Source: Mactromeris polynyma
Lineage: Eukaryota > Mollusca > Bivalvia > Venerida > Mactridae
Direction: 5' to 3'
NCBI GenBank assembly: GCA_032209605.1
Contig: JASFXZ010000005.1
Location: 25,594,905-25,658,904, forward strand
Length of the DNA: 64,000 nt
Below are positions 12,082 to 25,066 of this stretch, one piece after another (within the stretch, counting starts at the first letter, position 1; each line of letters opens with the position of its first letter). The notes beneath the pieces are model-generated. The model was not told where the DNA came from, searched no databases, and saw only the letters and a program-made list of their open reading frames with translations. Position numbers and translations under genes: made by a program.

Positions 12082-12870
12082 AAGGAAAAATCCGGTGGAA
12101 TACTTACTACATCAGCCCGTTATTGTTCTTTGTTCGACGCCATATTGGACATGGCTTGTCTAACGTGGTTACAGCAAGAACCTGTTACTAAGGGAGGCGT
12201 GGCTACGAAGCGTAAGCGGAAAGGTCAATTACCATAAACTATTAAAGTCTATCGAATTGTTATCATTCTTTTAATATTTAATTGAATTTTGCTAAGAATC
12301 CAACTGTTAACAAACACGAAATTTATTTATTAAATATACAAATACTGTACACATTGTCTCTAAGTAAGATAGGGTTAGCTGTGCAGCTGGATGCTATCAT
12401 CATAGTTGGCGATGAACGTATCAGTAAAAACTATGTGCCGATTACGAATTTAAATCTTTATTTTAGGTTGACTTTATTTTATATTCCACGTACATGGCAG
12501 CCATTTTTTAAGTAAAACTTTTGAATAGCAAACCATAATATTACTTCAAAGAAAGTAACTGGCTTATTTTCAAGTATCTATATTATCTAAGCGTTATCTG
12601 AATAGTGAATGTGCAGATGACTTAACAATGTGAACCGTAGGACACGGATGCCCTAGTTAGTACAATGAAATTGGAAGTTATTTTTAAATCTGATGTTGAG
12701 AAATCGAGTCAAACCACAACTTGGGTAGATTTGACGACCATGTACACATTCATCACAACCTATATGTGCAGTAACTTATCAATTAGCCATTACAATTAAA
12801 GCGATATTTGTTTATTACATTAAATAATTTCCTACATAACTTATTTCACATATTGTTCCGGTTACTACAG
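12082..12870. other. Non-coding stretch upstream of a candidate promoter
   Basis: No exon, repeat or RNA gene recognised. Small open frames on the plus strand have no codon pattern or domain I can support. Confidence 0.4.
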
Positions 12871-13070
12871 ATAGTCTAGCCAATCAAAACACATCGATAT
12901 TTATCAGAGCCTTCCGATTGACGAGATGTAAATAAACCGCTGTAAGACGAGTTGTATTTAAAACGTGTTTAAGATCTGTGAGTATTGATACTATGTAATC
13001 CGTTGTTGTGGAAAATGTGATAACTAGGACTTTAATACACTTGCTCTATTTAAATCTTCTGTTAAAACAG
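12871..13070 (+). promoter_or_regulatory. Candidate promoter and non-coding first exon of the 86-residue gene
   Basis: A CCAAT box lies in AGCCAATCAAAAC at about 12,879-12,890. About 180 bases downstream stands a strong donor, AAAACAG|GTAAGCG (13,070/13,071). A matching acceptor, TTCATTTTTAG at 16,093-16,102, precedes the open frame starting at 16,142. Exon and promoter are inference from these sites alone. Confidence 0.3.
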
Positions 13071-13319
13071 GTAAGCGTTTAAAACTAACAATAACATTTT
13101 TGTTTACATACTACGATAATTCTTGGATTTTGCCCGTTTTTGATTTAAGGTCGATACTATATACCTATTTCGTCATCTGTGCAATTTGCTGTTTACAAGC
13201 TGTGACTAAAACATTAAAAGAGTTCCATTTTATACATATTAAAATAAATCTGTACGAAACGTTTACCATTTCATGATTAAACATTCGATGAGCGTGCTGA
13301 AAATATGGTATACTCAAAT

Positions 13320-13795
13320 TATGGTGGCATATTACTGCCACCAGATAGCATGATAGCGTTCGCGAATTAATTCGTGTTAACCACTTAAATATTACGATAA
13401 TTATCTAGCTATCTAGTTAATATTCGTGATAAATTTTCGGTAAGATAAATATCATACAACTAGAACACGAAAGCCAAAATTGCATTTATGAATAAGTGGT
13501 AACACGAATCTTAAGTGAAATTCGCGAATTTGAGTTACTAAGTAACATAATAAGTGGACAACTAGATAAGATTCGTGTTACCACTTAAATCTAGTGTAAT
13601 ACATCATAAAAAGGTAAGAGGTGGCAGTTCTGGGCACTTTCAAGCCTGTTTCTAGTTGTTTGATATTTATCTTACCGAAAATTTATCACGAATATTAACT
13701 AGATAGCTAGATAATTATCGTAATAATTAAGTGGTTAACACGAATTAATTCGCGAACGCTATCATGCTAACTGGTGGCAGTAATATGCCACCATA
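13320..13795. mobile_element. 476-bp inverted-repeat transposon (MITE) with 6-bp target duplication
   Basis: Terminal inverted repeats of about 145-150 bp are nearly identical: the left begins TATGGTGGCATATTACTGCC and the right ends GGCAGTAATATGCCACCATA. Each terminus is itself a small palindrome (GGTGGCATATTACTGCCACC). The element is flanked by the direct repeat TCAAAT at 13,314-13,319 and 13,796-13,801. The centre has no coding capacity but contains a second, shorter inverted pair (TAAGTGGTAACACGAATCTT). The superfamily is unknown; a TA target duplication inside TCAAATTA is an alternative reading. Confidence 0.9.
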
Positions 13796-13801
13796 TCAAA
13801 T

Positions 13802-16102
13802 ACTTTATAAAAGTGTTTGTTACATTCTTTCACAAACATGTTTAGTTTGGATATGTATGTAGCACGTTGCTTATAGTTGATGGTCATTATCGATAGTATA
13901 GGGATCAATTGTTTTTGTCTAAGCGGACAAACTATTCCTTCCATAAACTTGAAAGCTGGACATTCCAATGCATAATTGTTGCAACGGAGAGCTTTCATTC
14001 GACATAATTTATATAGTTTATCCTACAGTATCAAGAACGCGCTATCGTATAAACGCAATTCCTCAACATTGTGTGTCATTTTTAATATATTAAATAATTG
14101 TAGTATTTGAAAAGTCCTTATTATATATGACTTATATTTATTTATGATATATACTATATTCAGCAAAATGTTACTGTGCTGATTTTTTCGATAACACTTC
14201 GGGAAAAGCGTGAGACCGGATGTACACTTAAAGCTTGAAAGTAGCCCGAACTTACTTCCGTTACGTTTTAAATACATTGTGTTTGCCTCGTTGGATAGAC
14301 GCAAGTTATCAAATGACAACATACTACTAGAGCTAGGACACATATGTCATCTGAAGTTTCCATGTATATATACACTATATTTCAAGCACTTCCTTCAATC
14401 AAATGATCTATGTTTCTATCGCAACACAGACACGGGATTTGCTACAGTATGATATCTTATAATTGAGCCAATTTAAATAAAGAACATTGTAATATAATGT
14501 TATCTTTCCCATGTTGGACTACAGTTTTGGGACGCCATTTTGTCACGGGTTTATACATCGGTTATTACGACTGTTACTACTTACTTTTCACTTACTTCTA
14601 ATCTCATATCTATCCACATTAGTTAATATATCCATTATACATTGTTTTACAGCTTCTGAGACACGTCTAAATTCCTTAATATTTAAAACAAGAACACTTT
14701 GAGACACACAATGTAACCAGTATCTGGCATGTAAAGTTTAACTCGCCTATTGGTTAGTTATGGGTATTCATGTTGTGTAGATTTCAAGGACGGTCGGGCC
14801 GATTTTAGTTTGCCTGTCAAAATTAAGTAAACAAACGATCAATATATTGTCAAATTTCTGGTACGACAATTAGGTACTTTATTAAGGGTTTACATATTAC
14901 TAGCATGCAAACACCTCATCCTAGTATGAATTTGATTTACCTATGACAGAATAGAATATTCCGCCGGTATTGTTAACGTAACTGCACAGTTTGTAGATAA
15001 GTGTATGGTACAAAGTACACTCATGCATGTACAAAACATTGAACAAGTGTAAAATTACACGATCATTAAACTGCGTTTTTCGCGACCCACACGTAAGAAT
15101 AGTACTGATCAATGACCCGTACTGTTAGACTTTATGTACATGTATATATTTCTTGATGTCGCCGTGTGTATTTGGGGTGGCTGTGTTCCCTTTGTATATC
15201 CTGCTCGACTTCATTATTCATGTGAAAATATAATACCTTATATTGACTTAAAAGTAATTAAATAACACGAAGTACATAGGATAACAAAATTCTGAGAAAG
15301 TAGATTCAGTAAAAATCACTAAGTCACGTTTCAAATGCATTCATTAAGAAATAAAGTCCTCAACTTTAAGTCACAAACTTAACACACAGTGAAATAGTCC
15401 CTATATCAAATGTTGTCAGACAAGATCTTTAAGTATTGTTCCAACTAACCCATTGCCAGTATGTGTTTTGGTTTTACATATATTTACTCTATACTTTATG
15501 AGTGACTGAGTAACATATATACTTCAGACGATTAAAATAACAAAATGTCTGTCAGAATAAAGGTACGTACGTGTGTACGGAAGCGTTACAGGTACACCCA
15601 TTGCCAAATAATAACCTCGTTATACGACTCAAATTAATCGTAATAACTAATTACTACGCAGAAAGGTGACAAAGTTATAGTGTGGTAGCAAATTAAATAA
15701 TACATGTCGATAGATAGTGTGGAACTTAAGTATTTAAATTGGGAAGAAAATATCATTTACAATTAAGTTATAATAACCAAAAACAAACATGGCTTGTATT
15801 AATTATATCTTATAGCTATATAATTTAATCATGAAATTAATTGCATGTAGGAATCATATTGTTTCAATTTCATGATTGCTAACTGCCAAAAATGCACAAA
15901 ATTAAATACATACTCATAGTTGTTTTGAACATCATTATTAAGCTATATAGCATTTTGGAAAGCCAAGTTCTACCAAAATTTATATTAAAGATTTAAACAA
16001 ATAAAGCTTAGTCATATATTTTTCTGTATAATATAATTGACATACAAACACTTTTCAAGTTGTGCATTCAGCTTACATGCACTAAAAAGTTTTCATTTTT
16101 AG
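13802..16102. other. Presumed intron of the 86-residue gene, or intergenic DNA
   Basis: AT-rich, with open frames on both strands overlapping at 14,023-14,452. None shows a domain, splice consistency or codon bias that would support a gene. Confidence 0.4.
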
Positions 16103-16141
16103 ATCGCAGTGCACACTAAAGAGACACAAAAAGTGTAAACA

Positions 16142-16402
16142 ATGGAGCCTAACAATAATGAATCAGAACATGGAACTATCAATCACGATCCTACTGATGC
16201 GACTGCAACTGAACCACATCTAAGCTTACGTACGCGTTACCAGTACATGCTACACATGTGCAGGACATTTTTCAACAACTACATGAGCAATTTACTGGAT
16301 GGAATTAATGATGTTAAATATGGAACAATTACATATAACAATCCACTTTATTCTACAGAGGAGGAGTCTGAATCAGCTGATTTAACTGAACGTATAGTTT
16401 AA
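16142..16402 (+). CDS. Hypothetical 86-residue protein with NPLY motif
   Basis: A complete open frame with a fair initiation context (AACAATGG) and an in-frame TAA six bases upstream of the ATG. The splice acceptor TTCATTTTTAG ends at 16,102, which would put the ATG in a second exon. The product is hydrophilic at the N-terminus (MEPNNNESEH), has a central stretch LRTRYQYMLHMCRTFFNNYM, and an acidic C-terminal part with TYNNPLYSTEEESE. NPLY at residues 67-70 fits the NPxY pattern read by PTB domains and endocytic adaptors. No signal peptide or membrane helix. I do not recognise a family. A possible polyadenylation signal ATTAAA lies near 17,508. Confidence 0.5.
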   Translation: MEPNNNESEHGTINHDPTDATATEPHLSLRTRYQYMLHMCRTFFNNYMSNLLDGINDVKYGTITYNNPLYSTEEESESADLTERIV

Positions 16403-17540
16403 ACAGGTAATCTAAAGGATTAAGCTATGGAAAGAAAGGACGAAATCAACATGAAGTCAGTTTAATCACGCGGTGAGAACAGTGAGAATGTTACATTCGA
16501 CTATTAATACAGACTATACAGAATCTAACTTGTCAAGTGTAGCTAGTCAGTGAATACATTTCAGCATTCTCCCTTTTTGTACTTTTTCCTCTTTTGTGTC
16601 AACTTTTATATCCCTTTATTATTTTTTACTGAATTCCTCCATCTTATTGCGTTTGGATGGATTGCATTCTTTAGCGGTACAGTAAAAATTTGGTAGGGCT
16701 AATACCTCATTTGATTTGTTGTTTTCAATTTTAATTATTAATGTTTGGTTTTTCATTTATCTAATGTATTTGATGAGGTAAGGTTATGTTTATGAAGGCT
16801 TATACCATCTGCCTTTAGAATTATTTAATGTACTTGGCGACATTATTTCTGTTGTCAACTGAATAATTATTTATAGAAGTATGCATCAAATGAACATGCG
16901 TCAAATGACTTGGTTGATTGTTGTGCATAAATCGGTCATTTTATCTGCATAACGTATCTTTTTTTAACGTATCTTATTTTGCGTTTTATGCAATCATACT
17001 GTAACACTTGTTATTCGGGTATTTGTTAAATGTAGTTCATTGCCCTCAGTACTTAAGTTGTTACAAATACCACTCTCCTCCTGTATTAACATCCCTATTA
17101 ATTTCTTTTAACTGTTTCATACCACCTCCCTATGTAAGAAAACCAATACACTAAAACAAATCCTTTCATTTTTTGCAATAGTAATGCTTTTATTCGTGTG
17201 TAAATAGTGTACATAGTTTCATATACTTTATATGAAGTACTTTCTTTTTTCATCTGATGCTCTATGTATTTTATCATAACAAACATAGAGTGTTGCCTAT
17301 GTTGCCGTGTGGGGTTATTATGCAGCATAATTGATAATATAAACATAAAAATTGGGCTGTGTCCCGCTATATATCTTTTAGTTCATTTTCTTAGTTGACA
17401 AAAGCCTTGGGTTTCTTTCGTATTTTATACATATCGTTTAATTTATTGAATTAGAGGTTTTCATTTACCTTGCCAATTACTTTAGTACAATGTCATGCCT
17501 TCTTTGATTAAAGTGCTATTATTATTATTATTATTGTAAA
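16403..17540 (+). other. Probable 3' UTR of the 86-residue gene, ending in an (ATT)n run
   Basis: T-rich sequence without exons. ATTAAAGTGC is followed by an (ATT)n run at about 17,517-17,536. This could be a transcript end or the tail of an old retroelement. Confidence 0.35.
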
Positions 17541-18039
17541 TGGTCACTCATTTATGTTAGTTCCTATTTACCTTAGCCATTGTTTGTGTAAATGTGAGAT
17601 TTTAGTTGTAAAGATGTGTACTTAAAAGAATGTTTAACACAGGCAACAAAGCACAAAAACACTAACAGACGCGAAGTTTAAATAACAAACATCTCTGGGT
17701 ATATGACGATAGGGAATTGTCTAACCAAACACAAGGAGAGTAGAAGGACTCAACACACAGAGTTGAGAGAATTTCATTTACATGAATAAGTCGCGCACTA
17801 CAACGCATCATGCAGAGTATATGTATAGTTTTCATGAAAATCCATCAAAAACTGTAGAAGTATTTTCCTCCACAAGCAGACCAACCTACCGACTAATAAA
17901 ACCGACCGAGCGACCAGATATATTTTTACTTGGGTTTGAAACCAATTCCTCATTTGTCACGGTAGAATCTCTCTCCTGCGACAGGCCGAGCATATAAAAT
18001 TGAACTAAACAGTTGAAGGTTAGACCTGTATTGCGACTT
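17541..18039. other. Short spacer before duplication copy B
   Basis: No gene supported. A plus-strand open frame at 17,782-17,997 has no domain or conserved context. Confidence 0.4.
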
Positions 18040-18890
18040 TCCTACTTTTTGACCAATACATATGTTTAAGTTTTCATCGTTGAAGTACTGTATAAAACAA
18101 TCATTTGATAAGTAGTGTCGTTTGAATGCAGCTCTGTTAGATTTTAGACAGTTTGTTTAGATAACACGGTTATACATAAGCAAAACAGAAAATTGTTATA
18201 CAATAAATTTATCCACAATAATAAAGCATTAGCACAAAACTGACAACGTTCATAATCTCGTATATCATCAATACCCTCATCTTCGGGCACAAAACTGCTC
18301 GCTTTTACATGAACAAAATGAAATCTGAAGTGTTCCAATACAGGGGTTACAATTAAAACATAGATACGTGTAAAATTAAAACCTCGAAATTTAGATTCAA
18401 AACAGGTTATTCAATTCAATCAAAATGTATAAAAGAATATATAAACATGTATGTGATGCAATCTATGTTCTTAATAATACATATGAAATGAAGAAGACAA
18501 TTCTTCATGAACACAATTCAAATTGCACTTTAAGCAAACATTCTTGTTGATACCATTAAAGAAATATGGCTAGATCGGAGTTTCAAACTTTTGTTTTTAT
18601 TTAAACACGAGTCAATAAACGAAGTTACAAAATTATACAAGCAGACAGTGTATTATTTTTATCAACTGAATGCTAGGTGAAAACACAAAATACCACATAC
18701 CACTAGTTTACCATTTTACCTGACAAGACAATACTGGATAAAAAGTAAACATACGCCAGATGGTTTACTCGTAACCCTCAATGATGCGTTTGCGTAATAT
18801 AAATTTCACATTCCTAATTAAAACAGTTGACATTGGCTTATTTTAAAGTTTAAACAACTTAGTGTAGTAGTTCCACATTTCGATATAGTT
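18040..18890. repeat. Segmental duplication, copy B, left block
   Basis: The partner of 1-860 in the same orientation. A short open frame on the minus strand here shows no recognisable domain and is not conserved as a frame in the partner, so I do not call a gene. Confidence 0.85.
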
Positions 18891-19444
18891 AAAAGCTTGA
18901 ACTAACAATAAAAAAATGTTGACATGAAGTGAAAACAAGTATGAAAGTTATGTCAAATTTTAGTTGTAACATGCAACACTATGGATTTCAACAAATTTTT
19001 AACACACATTTTGTACATGTCATCCTTCAGATGTTTTTCCCGAAATTGGTCCAATAGCGACTGTATGACTTTTTGAATATATGAATTATGTCTAATATCA
19101 ATCAGTATGATGTTATTGTTAATTTACATAAAAAAAATAACTTTTAATGAAATTAATTTACAATTAACGAAAATGAATAAATGAGTTCAGCAGGAAACGC
19201 CACATACAAGCTTACTTTAATTAGAAAAAAAAACAGTAACCATAATGTGGTAATACTTTTTATCAATAGCATACATTGCCTTTGTAATGGACTTTCTCGT
19301 GTCCCTTTGTGACTTTGGGGTGGCTGTTGTAAAATAGTGATTGTATATAATACAAATATGCCGAACTGTGTTTATACTATCAGTACTTGGTTTTGTTATA
19401 CAACAAACATGTTATATCATATACAGTCTACTTGCTAAGGGTTT
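18891..19444. other. Non-coding stretch
   Basis: AT-rich, no exon or repeat recognised. Confidence 0.4.
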
Positions 19445-21590
19445 AGTATAATAATAATAATAATAATAATAATAAACTTTATTTATTGAAGGTAACTCCT
19501 TAAGCTAATACACATAAAAACTTACATACATAAACTTATCTAACAAGAGGCCTTCATACATACATAAATTATTACAATACAAAGAGAACACAAAGAATAT
19601 AAGCATTTTTATAATGCTAAACCAATAAATCATAACTCATTTTCAAAATCTGCATTAACAATATGTATGAAAGGGAGATTAAATAATTACAGGGGACGCC
19701 GCATGCACAATACTTTGTCTCCCCACACATCCTCCCGGGAAATAATATAAGGCATCGAGGAGGTGCTAGGGTAGAATTGGGTGCAAGGAATGGTCTGTAC
19801 GACCATAAAGAACTACTAAGGAGAATTTAGTGGGACAAAAGGGGGGAAATCATTATTGGTTGGAATATATCATTTAACAATTTCAAGATAATCAGTAATA
19901 ATAGGACGAATTGGGGGAAAGAACATGGAGCATATGTTACATGTATAATCATGAGCGATGAAAGAAGTGCTAATGCGGAAAGGGGAACTTACATTAATTT
20001 CTATTAAATGAAATAATTTTAGATAAAAAGAGAAAATTGACATCATATAATAGAATACATGGGGAATTAAATAACGTCTATACTATAGACACATAAATAT
20101 TGCGTGAAACAGTCATCAAGATGAAATTGAGCAGAACTTTCATACATAGTACTTATTTTTCTGTAAATTATAATACGTTATCCTGATTTAGGTGTCGATT
20201 CGCCATATGTACTTATATACAATAATTTAAAGAAAGCAGTTTTAAACGCGTTCAAAGATTGCTTCTGTCTAATTTCTACGGGAATTTCGTTCCATACCTC
20301 CATACCAGAATAACCAAACGTGCGTTTCAAATATTGCGTACGTGGTATTTTACATGTTAAATTTGTATATGTTTCAGATCGTAGTTTATATGTATTGTTT
20401 TTAGATTTTTGTATTAAATTACAAAAATATTCTGGGGCAAGGGTATTTACAGCTTTATATATTAGAATTCCTATCTGATATTTGTATCTTATTGTAAATG
20501 GAAGCCATGATAACACCAGGAACATGTTGTGGGATGGAGTTTTTAGTGGTAGTTGAAGTATTGTCCTTGCTGAACGCTTTTGCAATTTAGAAACTTTGTA
20601 TATATTTGTTTGGCTACATGTCCCCCAAATTGTTACACAGTAATCAAATAGTGGTAGGATATATGCATTGTAGTATACAGTTTTCATTTCATGTGTTAAA
20701 TAGTTTGAAATTCTTTTCAGTAAATTTATTTTATTAGTAACTTTTATGCATAAATCATTGATATGTTCATTCCACTGCAAACAATTGTCGATGGTTAAGC
20801 CCAATGATTTTTGTTTATTTACATTTTCTATCGCCGAGTTTGTAATTGATATACGTATTTGCTTTGAGCGTTTAGTTTTGTATTTTGAACCTAGTAACAT
20901 GCATGTTGTTTTTTGCAGGATTTATAGCCATATTGTTTTTTGAACACCAATTCTGAACATATTCCAAATCCATTTGTAGATAGAGTTCTATATCATTGAT
21001 ATCGGAAGTAATATAATACAAAGTTGTATCATCTGCATACATATTTATCTGTGAATTTTGAATACACATAGGCAAGTCATTAACATATATTAAAAATAAC
21101 AAAGGACCCAATATAGATCCCTGAGGGACACCTGTTAATACAACTGAAGTGTTGGATTTATTTTGACCAATCTTCACATATTGTTTTCTACAATCAAGGT
21201 ATGATTTGAATAAATTAACTGCATTGTCATTAAAATGGTACAAACCTAGTTTGTAAAGCAGTATTTCGTGATCTACAAGGTCAAAAGCTTTTTTAAAATC
21301 AAGAAAAACACTTCCGATCAAGTCTCCATCATCGATACCTTTCATCCAGGTATCTATCATTTGCGTAAGAGCCGTTTGGCATGAATGTGATTTTCTAAAA
21401 CCAGATTGTGTGTCATGTAAAATATTTGTTTCACTTAAGTACTTGTGCAATTGATTTGCTATATGTCTTTCAAATATTTTTGAAATTGTGTTTAGAATTG
21501 AGATCGGTCTATAGTTGCTCAGTATATTACATCGACTGCTTTCATACAGTTGCAGTAAGATTGACTTCACTCATGGATGGCTTATTAAAA
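19445..21590 (-). mobile_element. 5'-truncated non-LTR retrotransposon (LINE) with reverse transcriptase
   Basis: The minus strand encodes a reverse transcriptase in two overlapping frames: 21,570-20,872 with SNYRPISIL, FLDFKKAFDLVDHEILLYKL, GVPQGSILGPLLFLIYVNDL and the catalytic YADD, and 20,900-20,178 with the thumb and C-terminal region (YILPLFDYCVTIWG, LQKRSARTILQLP, FGYSGMEVWNEIPVEIR). One extra base in a six-base A run (20,909-20,914) separates the frames. No endonuclease domain is seen, so the 5' end is missing from about 21,590. The 3' end is a (TTA)n tail at 19,449-19,478. The general type is jockey/CR1-like; the clade cannot be settled by eye. Confidence 0.92.
20178..21570 (-). pseudogene. 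Reverse transcriptase ORF, frameshifted
   Basis: Fingers, palm and thumb motifs are in order, with FLDFKKAFD and YADD carrying the catalytic aspartates. The frame breaks once at the A run at 20,909-20,914 and the N-terminal part is absent, so the copy is not autonomous. The single lesion suggests fairly recent insertion. Confidence 0.9.
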
Positions 21591-22649
21591 ACTAAATAAT
21601 ATCACAAAACCACTGATGTGTGCTTTGTAGGTGGAATATGTCCTGCTTCACTATTTCATACATTTCAGACTACAAAAAGTACATTCACAACATGTGAACA
21701 TAATGGAATGATATTGCATTAATACCATTAGAGAAAGCATTTAAATACAGTAAAATTCTTCGAACTGTTTAGGATATAAGTGAACAAATTGTAACAATGT
21801 ACACGCACACGATATGTACGATGGTTGCGGTATAAAATACAAAACATTATACTTCACATAAAACAAATAATAATACCTGACAATTTAGAGAAAATAAATG
21901 TTATTGAACCAATTCTAATATAACAAAAAGACTACAAAACACTCATCACTACCATATCATGAAATAAAACATTTTTCTTGAACCCATTAGTTTTTTTAAA
22001 GTTACACTATGCTCATTTTTATCCATTTGTTTACCTAAGTAAACATGAGCAATATGCTTTTATATATATAAAATATCAATAAATGTGCAATATCAAAGAA
22101 TACACTAATAATGTTTTCTTCTGTATTTGTCTTAAAAAGAACTTCCAGTTTTTAACAGGTAGTTTTCATATAAGTTTTGTCTGTTAGTGATATGATGAAA
22201 CAATATTGTTGTATCAGTTATACATTGCAATTGATCTTATTAAGAATGTTTTAACCTATGTAACAACAATAGTGGGTGAAGCCCATTCAAGACTTTTATG
22301 TTCAGATGCACCAGATACATCTTTAATAATTTAAACATTACCTTCTATGTGGTGACGAATTATGCCTATTAGCTTGATTCCATGATTTCTAATTAAATAT
22401 TAATATTTATATATAATAAGGTTAATACAAATAACCACTAACTAGGAATTCTTAGACACCTAGCAAAGATTATGTTGAGCTTGTAAATAAAGCGATATGC
22501 AATGTTTGTTTTATATGTAACTCTGGCTAGGATTACTTCAATTATTTACAATACCTAGAAAACAGAGTATTTCATGGTGAGATTACAAATTAAAACGACT
22601 AGTAATTGTTTGTTAAATAATACCACTTGTGACAATAAAATGTAAGAGA

Positions 22650-23010
22650 GGTTAAATTGTTACGGGGAATGCCACATGCACAAGACGATGCCTCCCTACA
22701 TAGACCCCCACCCAAAAACAAAACATAAGGTACTGAGGTGATGCAAGTATGGGAATAGGGATGCATCAAATGGTCTGGTCGACCATAAAGAAAAACAAAG
22801 GAAAATTAGGGGGGCAAGGAGGAAAATCATTTAACGGACAAGTCAAGAAAACCTGCAATAAAAGGCCAAAGATGGGGAGAACATGTATATTGTATCAATA
22901 AAGAAAGAACTGCACATGCGAAAGGAGTAGTTAACATACATCAAAAACATAAATAGAAATAATAACCATATAGCCATGTACAGCCTTCTTGGAGCTGTCA
23001 GTCAAATAGG
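22650..23010 (-). mobile_element. Fragment of the LINE 3'-UTR-like repeat family
   Basis: Matches 19,675-19,960 in order: GCCACATGCACAAGACGATG, then ATGGTCTGGTCGACCATAAA, then GAACTGCACATGCGAAAGG. The family continues in related pieces at 23,497-23,590, 9,375-9,580 and 32,700-32,845. Confidence 0.7.
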
Positions 23011-23496
23011 GGTTACTTATAAATTCAAGGAAGAGAGGCATGGCATTAGAATGGTATGGACTTTTAGTATTAATACACAGATGGCTCTAAAACTGTAAGT
23101 CATTGCAGTTTTTCTTCAAGTCTGTAATGCAGTCCAACCGGTTTTATACTCAATATTTCAAAACAAAACCACCTTCTCCATTATGGTGTAGGAAGATGGA
23201 TTTAAGTCAGATTGGTTTTATTTTATAAACTGTGAATCTGTTTGTGGATTTCTCTTAGTTAAAAACTGTGGCCACCTCTGCGCTACTTTGTTGTATATAA
23301 ATACAGACAATTATCTATTTATAAACAAGGCATGGTCATTATTTGCCATAAGAAACAAACACAATTACTTGCTCATTGCTTTACTCCTAAGTATTACTAA
23401 TCACATATGATGAGATACAATATGGCCTACATCAGGGTAACCAACATTTTGAAGATACATGTTCACTTTGTTATAGTAACAGAGAGTATAGTAACA

Positions 23497-23590
23497 GAGA
23501 GAGAATAAGTTGCTACAGGGAACGCCACATACGCAAGACAGTGCCTTCGCACACAGAACTCCGGGGAAAACAACAACCCATAAAACATAC
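23497..23590 (-). mobile_element. Short fragment of the same repeat family
   Basis: GAGAATAAGTTGCTACAGGG followed by GCCACATACGCAAGACAGTG, nearly identical to the start of the insertion at 3,933-4,287. Confidence 0.7.
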
Positions 23591-25066
23591 AAGACTAAAT
23601 TTTGTAAATGTGTTTAATGACAATTTTATTCCAAATAGTTATCTACATGAATAAGCAGTAAGATGGATATAGATATGGTGACAATCAAGTAAAACTGAAC
23701 ACATAGTCACTTAATATAATGGGACATCGAATGACATGCAACAATTCATTCAAAATACAAAAGGCACTTTCTGATCATATAAAACATAAACAATACATCA
23801 CATCATATATACACAAACATAATGATATAGTTATACCAAATATACAATATTGAATACCTATGAATGAGTAACATAATTATAACCTAAGCGAACTGTCATA
23901 TCAATGGTTTTGTACACAACTAACATAAGACTTGATAAGTCGTGTTCACGAATAAACATTTACAATAGTTTTGCACAAAACCCTAAAATAAACTTCAGTA
24001 AATTCATCATTAGACACACTTGTTTCAAATCACTCTCAATTCAAAAATGTACAATAAGTTCACAGAAATTCATGCATATGAGAGAAGATTAAAATCAATC
24101 TTTCATTCCCAGTCATTGGTCCAAATATATTACATAATATGTTACACACAACTTGCAAAGATTTTTACATAAAATATTACAACCGGTTACTTGGTTAATG
24201 CCCAAATCCATTTGACAAGAATAAATGTAAAATTACATTAATTTTATCCAACTGAATATGATGTTGATTAAACACATTCAAATACAAGTACTCCAATGTA
24301 AAATATGTAAATAATAACTATATAAACATATATAATGTCAAGTATTCTATTTATTTTGTTTTATAACAAAAATAATGCTTTAGTATTAAAACAGTTGAAA
24401 AAAGTACTCTATGTATTAATGCACTGTCAATATTCTATATTTTGATTGAACATAGTCTCTTCAACTTTTCACACCATATTAATTAGCATTTTGGTGTCTT
24501 TCATAAAATATAAATATTCCAAAACATCGATACATTTAAATATCATTTGGTGTAATAACCTATGACAAATGGGTAGACAAAAAATATCTGAAGAAATAGA
24601 ATGCTCGTAGATCTACTCATATTATCTTGATACTTGTATCTGAAATTTGTCTATATAAATACATATCAAACTTTCCTCACAACAAATGGTCTGAATTGAG
24701 TTATAGATAATACTGCATTACACGGACACAAAGGTATAAGAAACTGATTATCAGTGCAGTATCGTAAATGCTTTATTAAGGCAAGATTTAAGTGTTGTAA
24801 GGGCGAATACACATAGTTTATCACCAACAACAATAATCTCCATTATACCTACACGTGTTTATAATATGTACAAGAATAGTTCACTAACATGAATAAGGCC
24901 ACACAAGAAATATCAATTTATAAAAGTATAACAGATAATGTTCAAAAGCTCCACTGTATAGTTTGATCAGTACATTTGTATTTAGTTAAAGTTACACTTT
25001 ACCAGATTTCATTTGTTTAATCTATGTATGTTTTGCAAAAGAATGATATCTGGTATAAGTATTTAC
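23591..25066. other. Non-coding stretch before the terminal exon side of the gene
   Basis: Very AT-rich, without exon-like open frames or recognised repeats. It may contain part of a long 3' UTR of the phosphatase gene, but I see no clear boundary. Confidence 0.35.

Noticed and set aside
14023..14452. Overlapping open frames on both strands
   Set aside because: No domain, no splice sites in phase and no similarity between duplicates; typical chance frames in AT-rich DNA.
17782..17997. 71-codon plus-strand frame near the duplication edge
   Set aside because: No domain, no transcript signals and no conservation.
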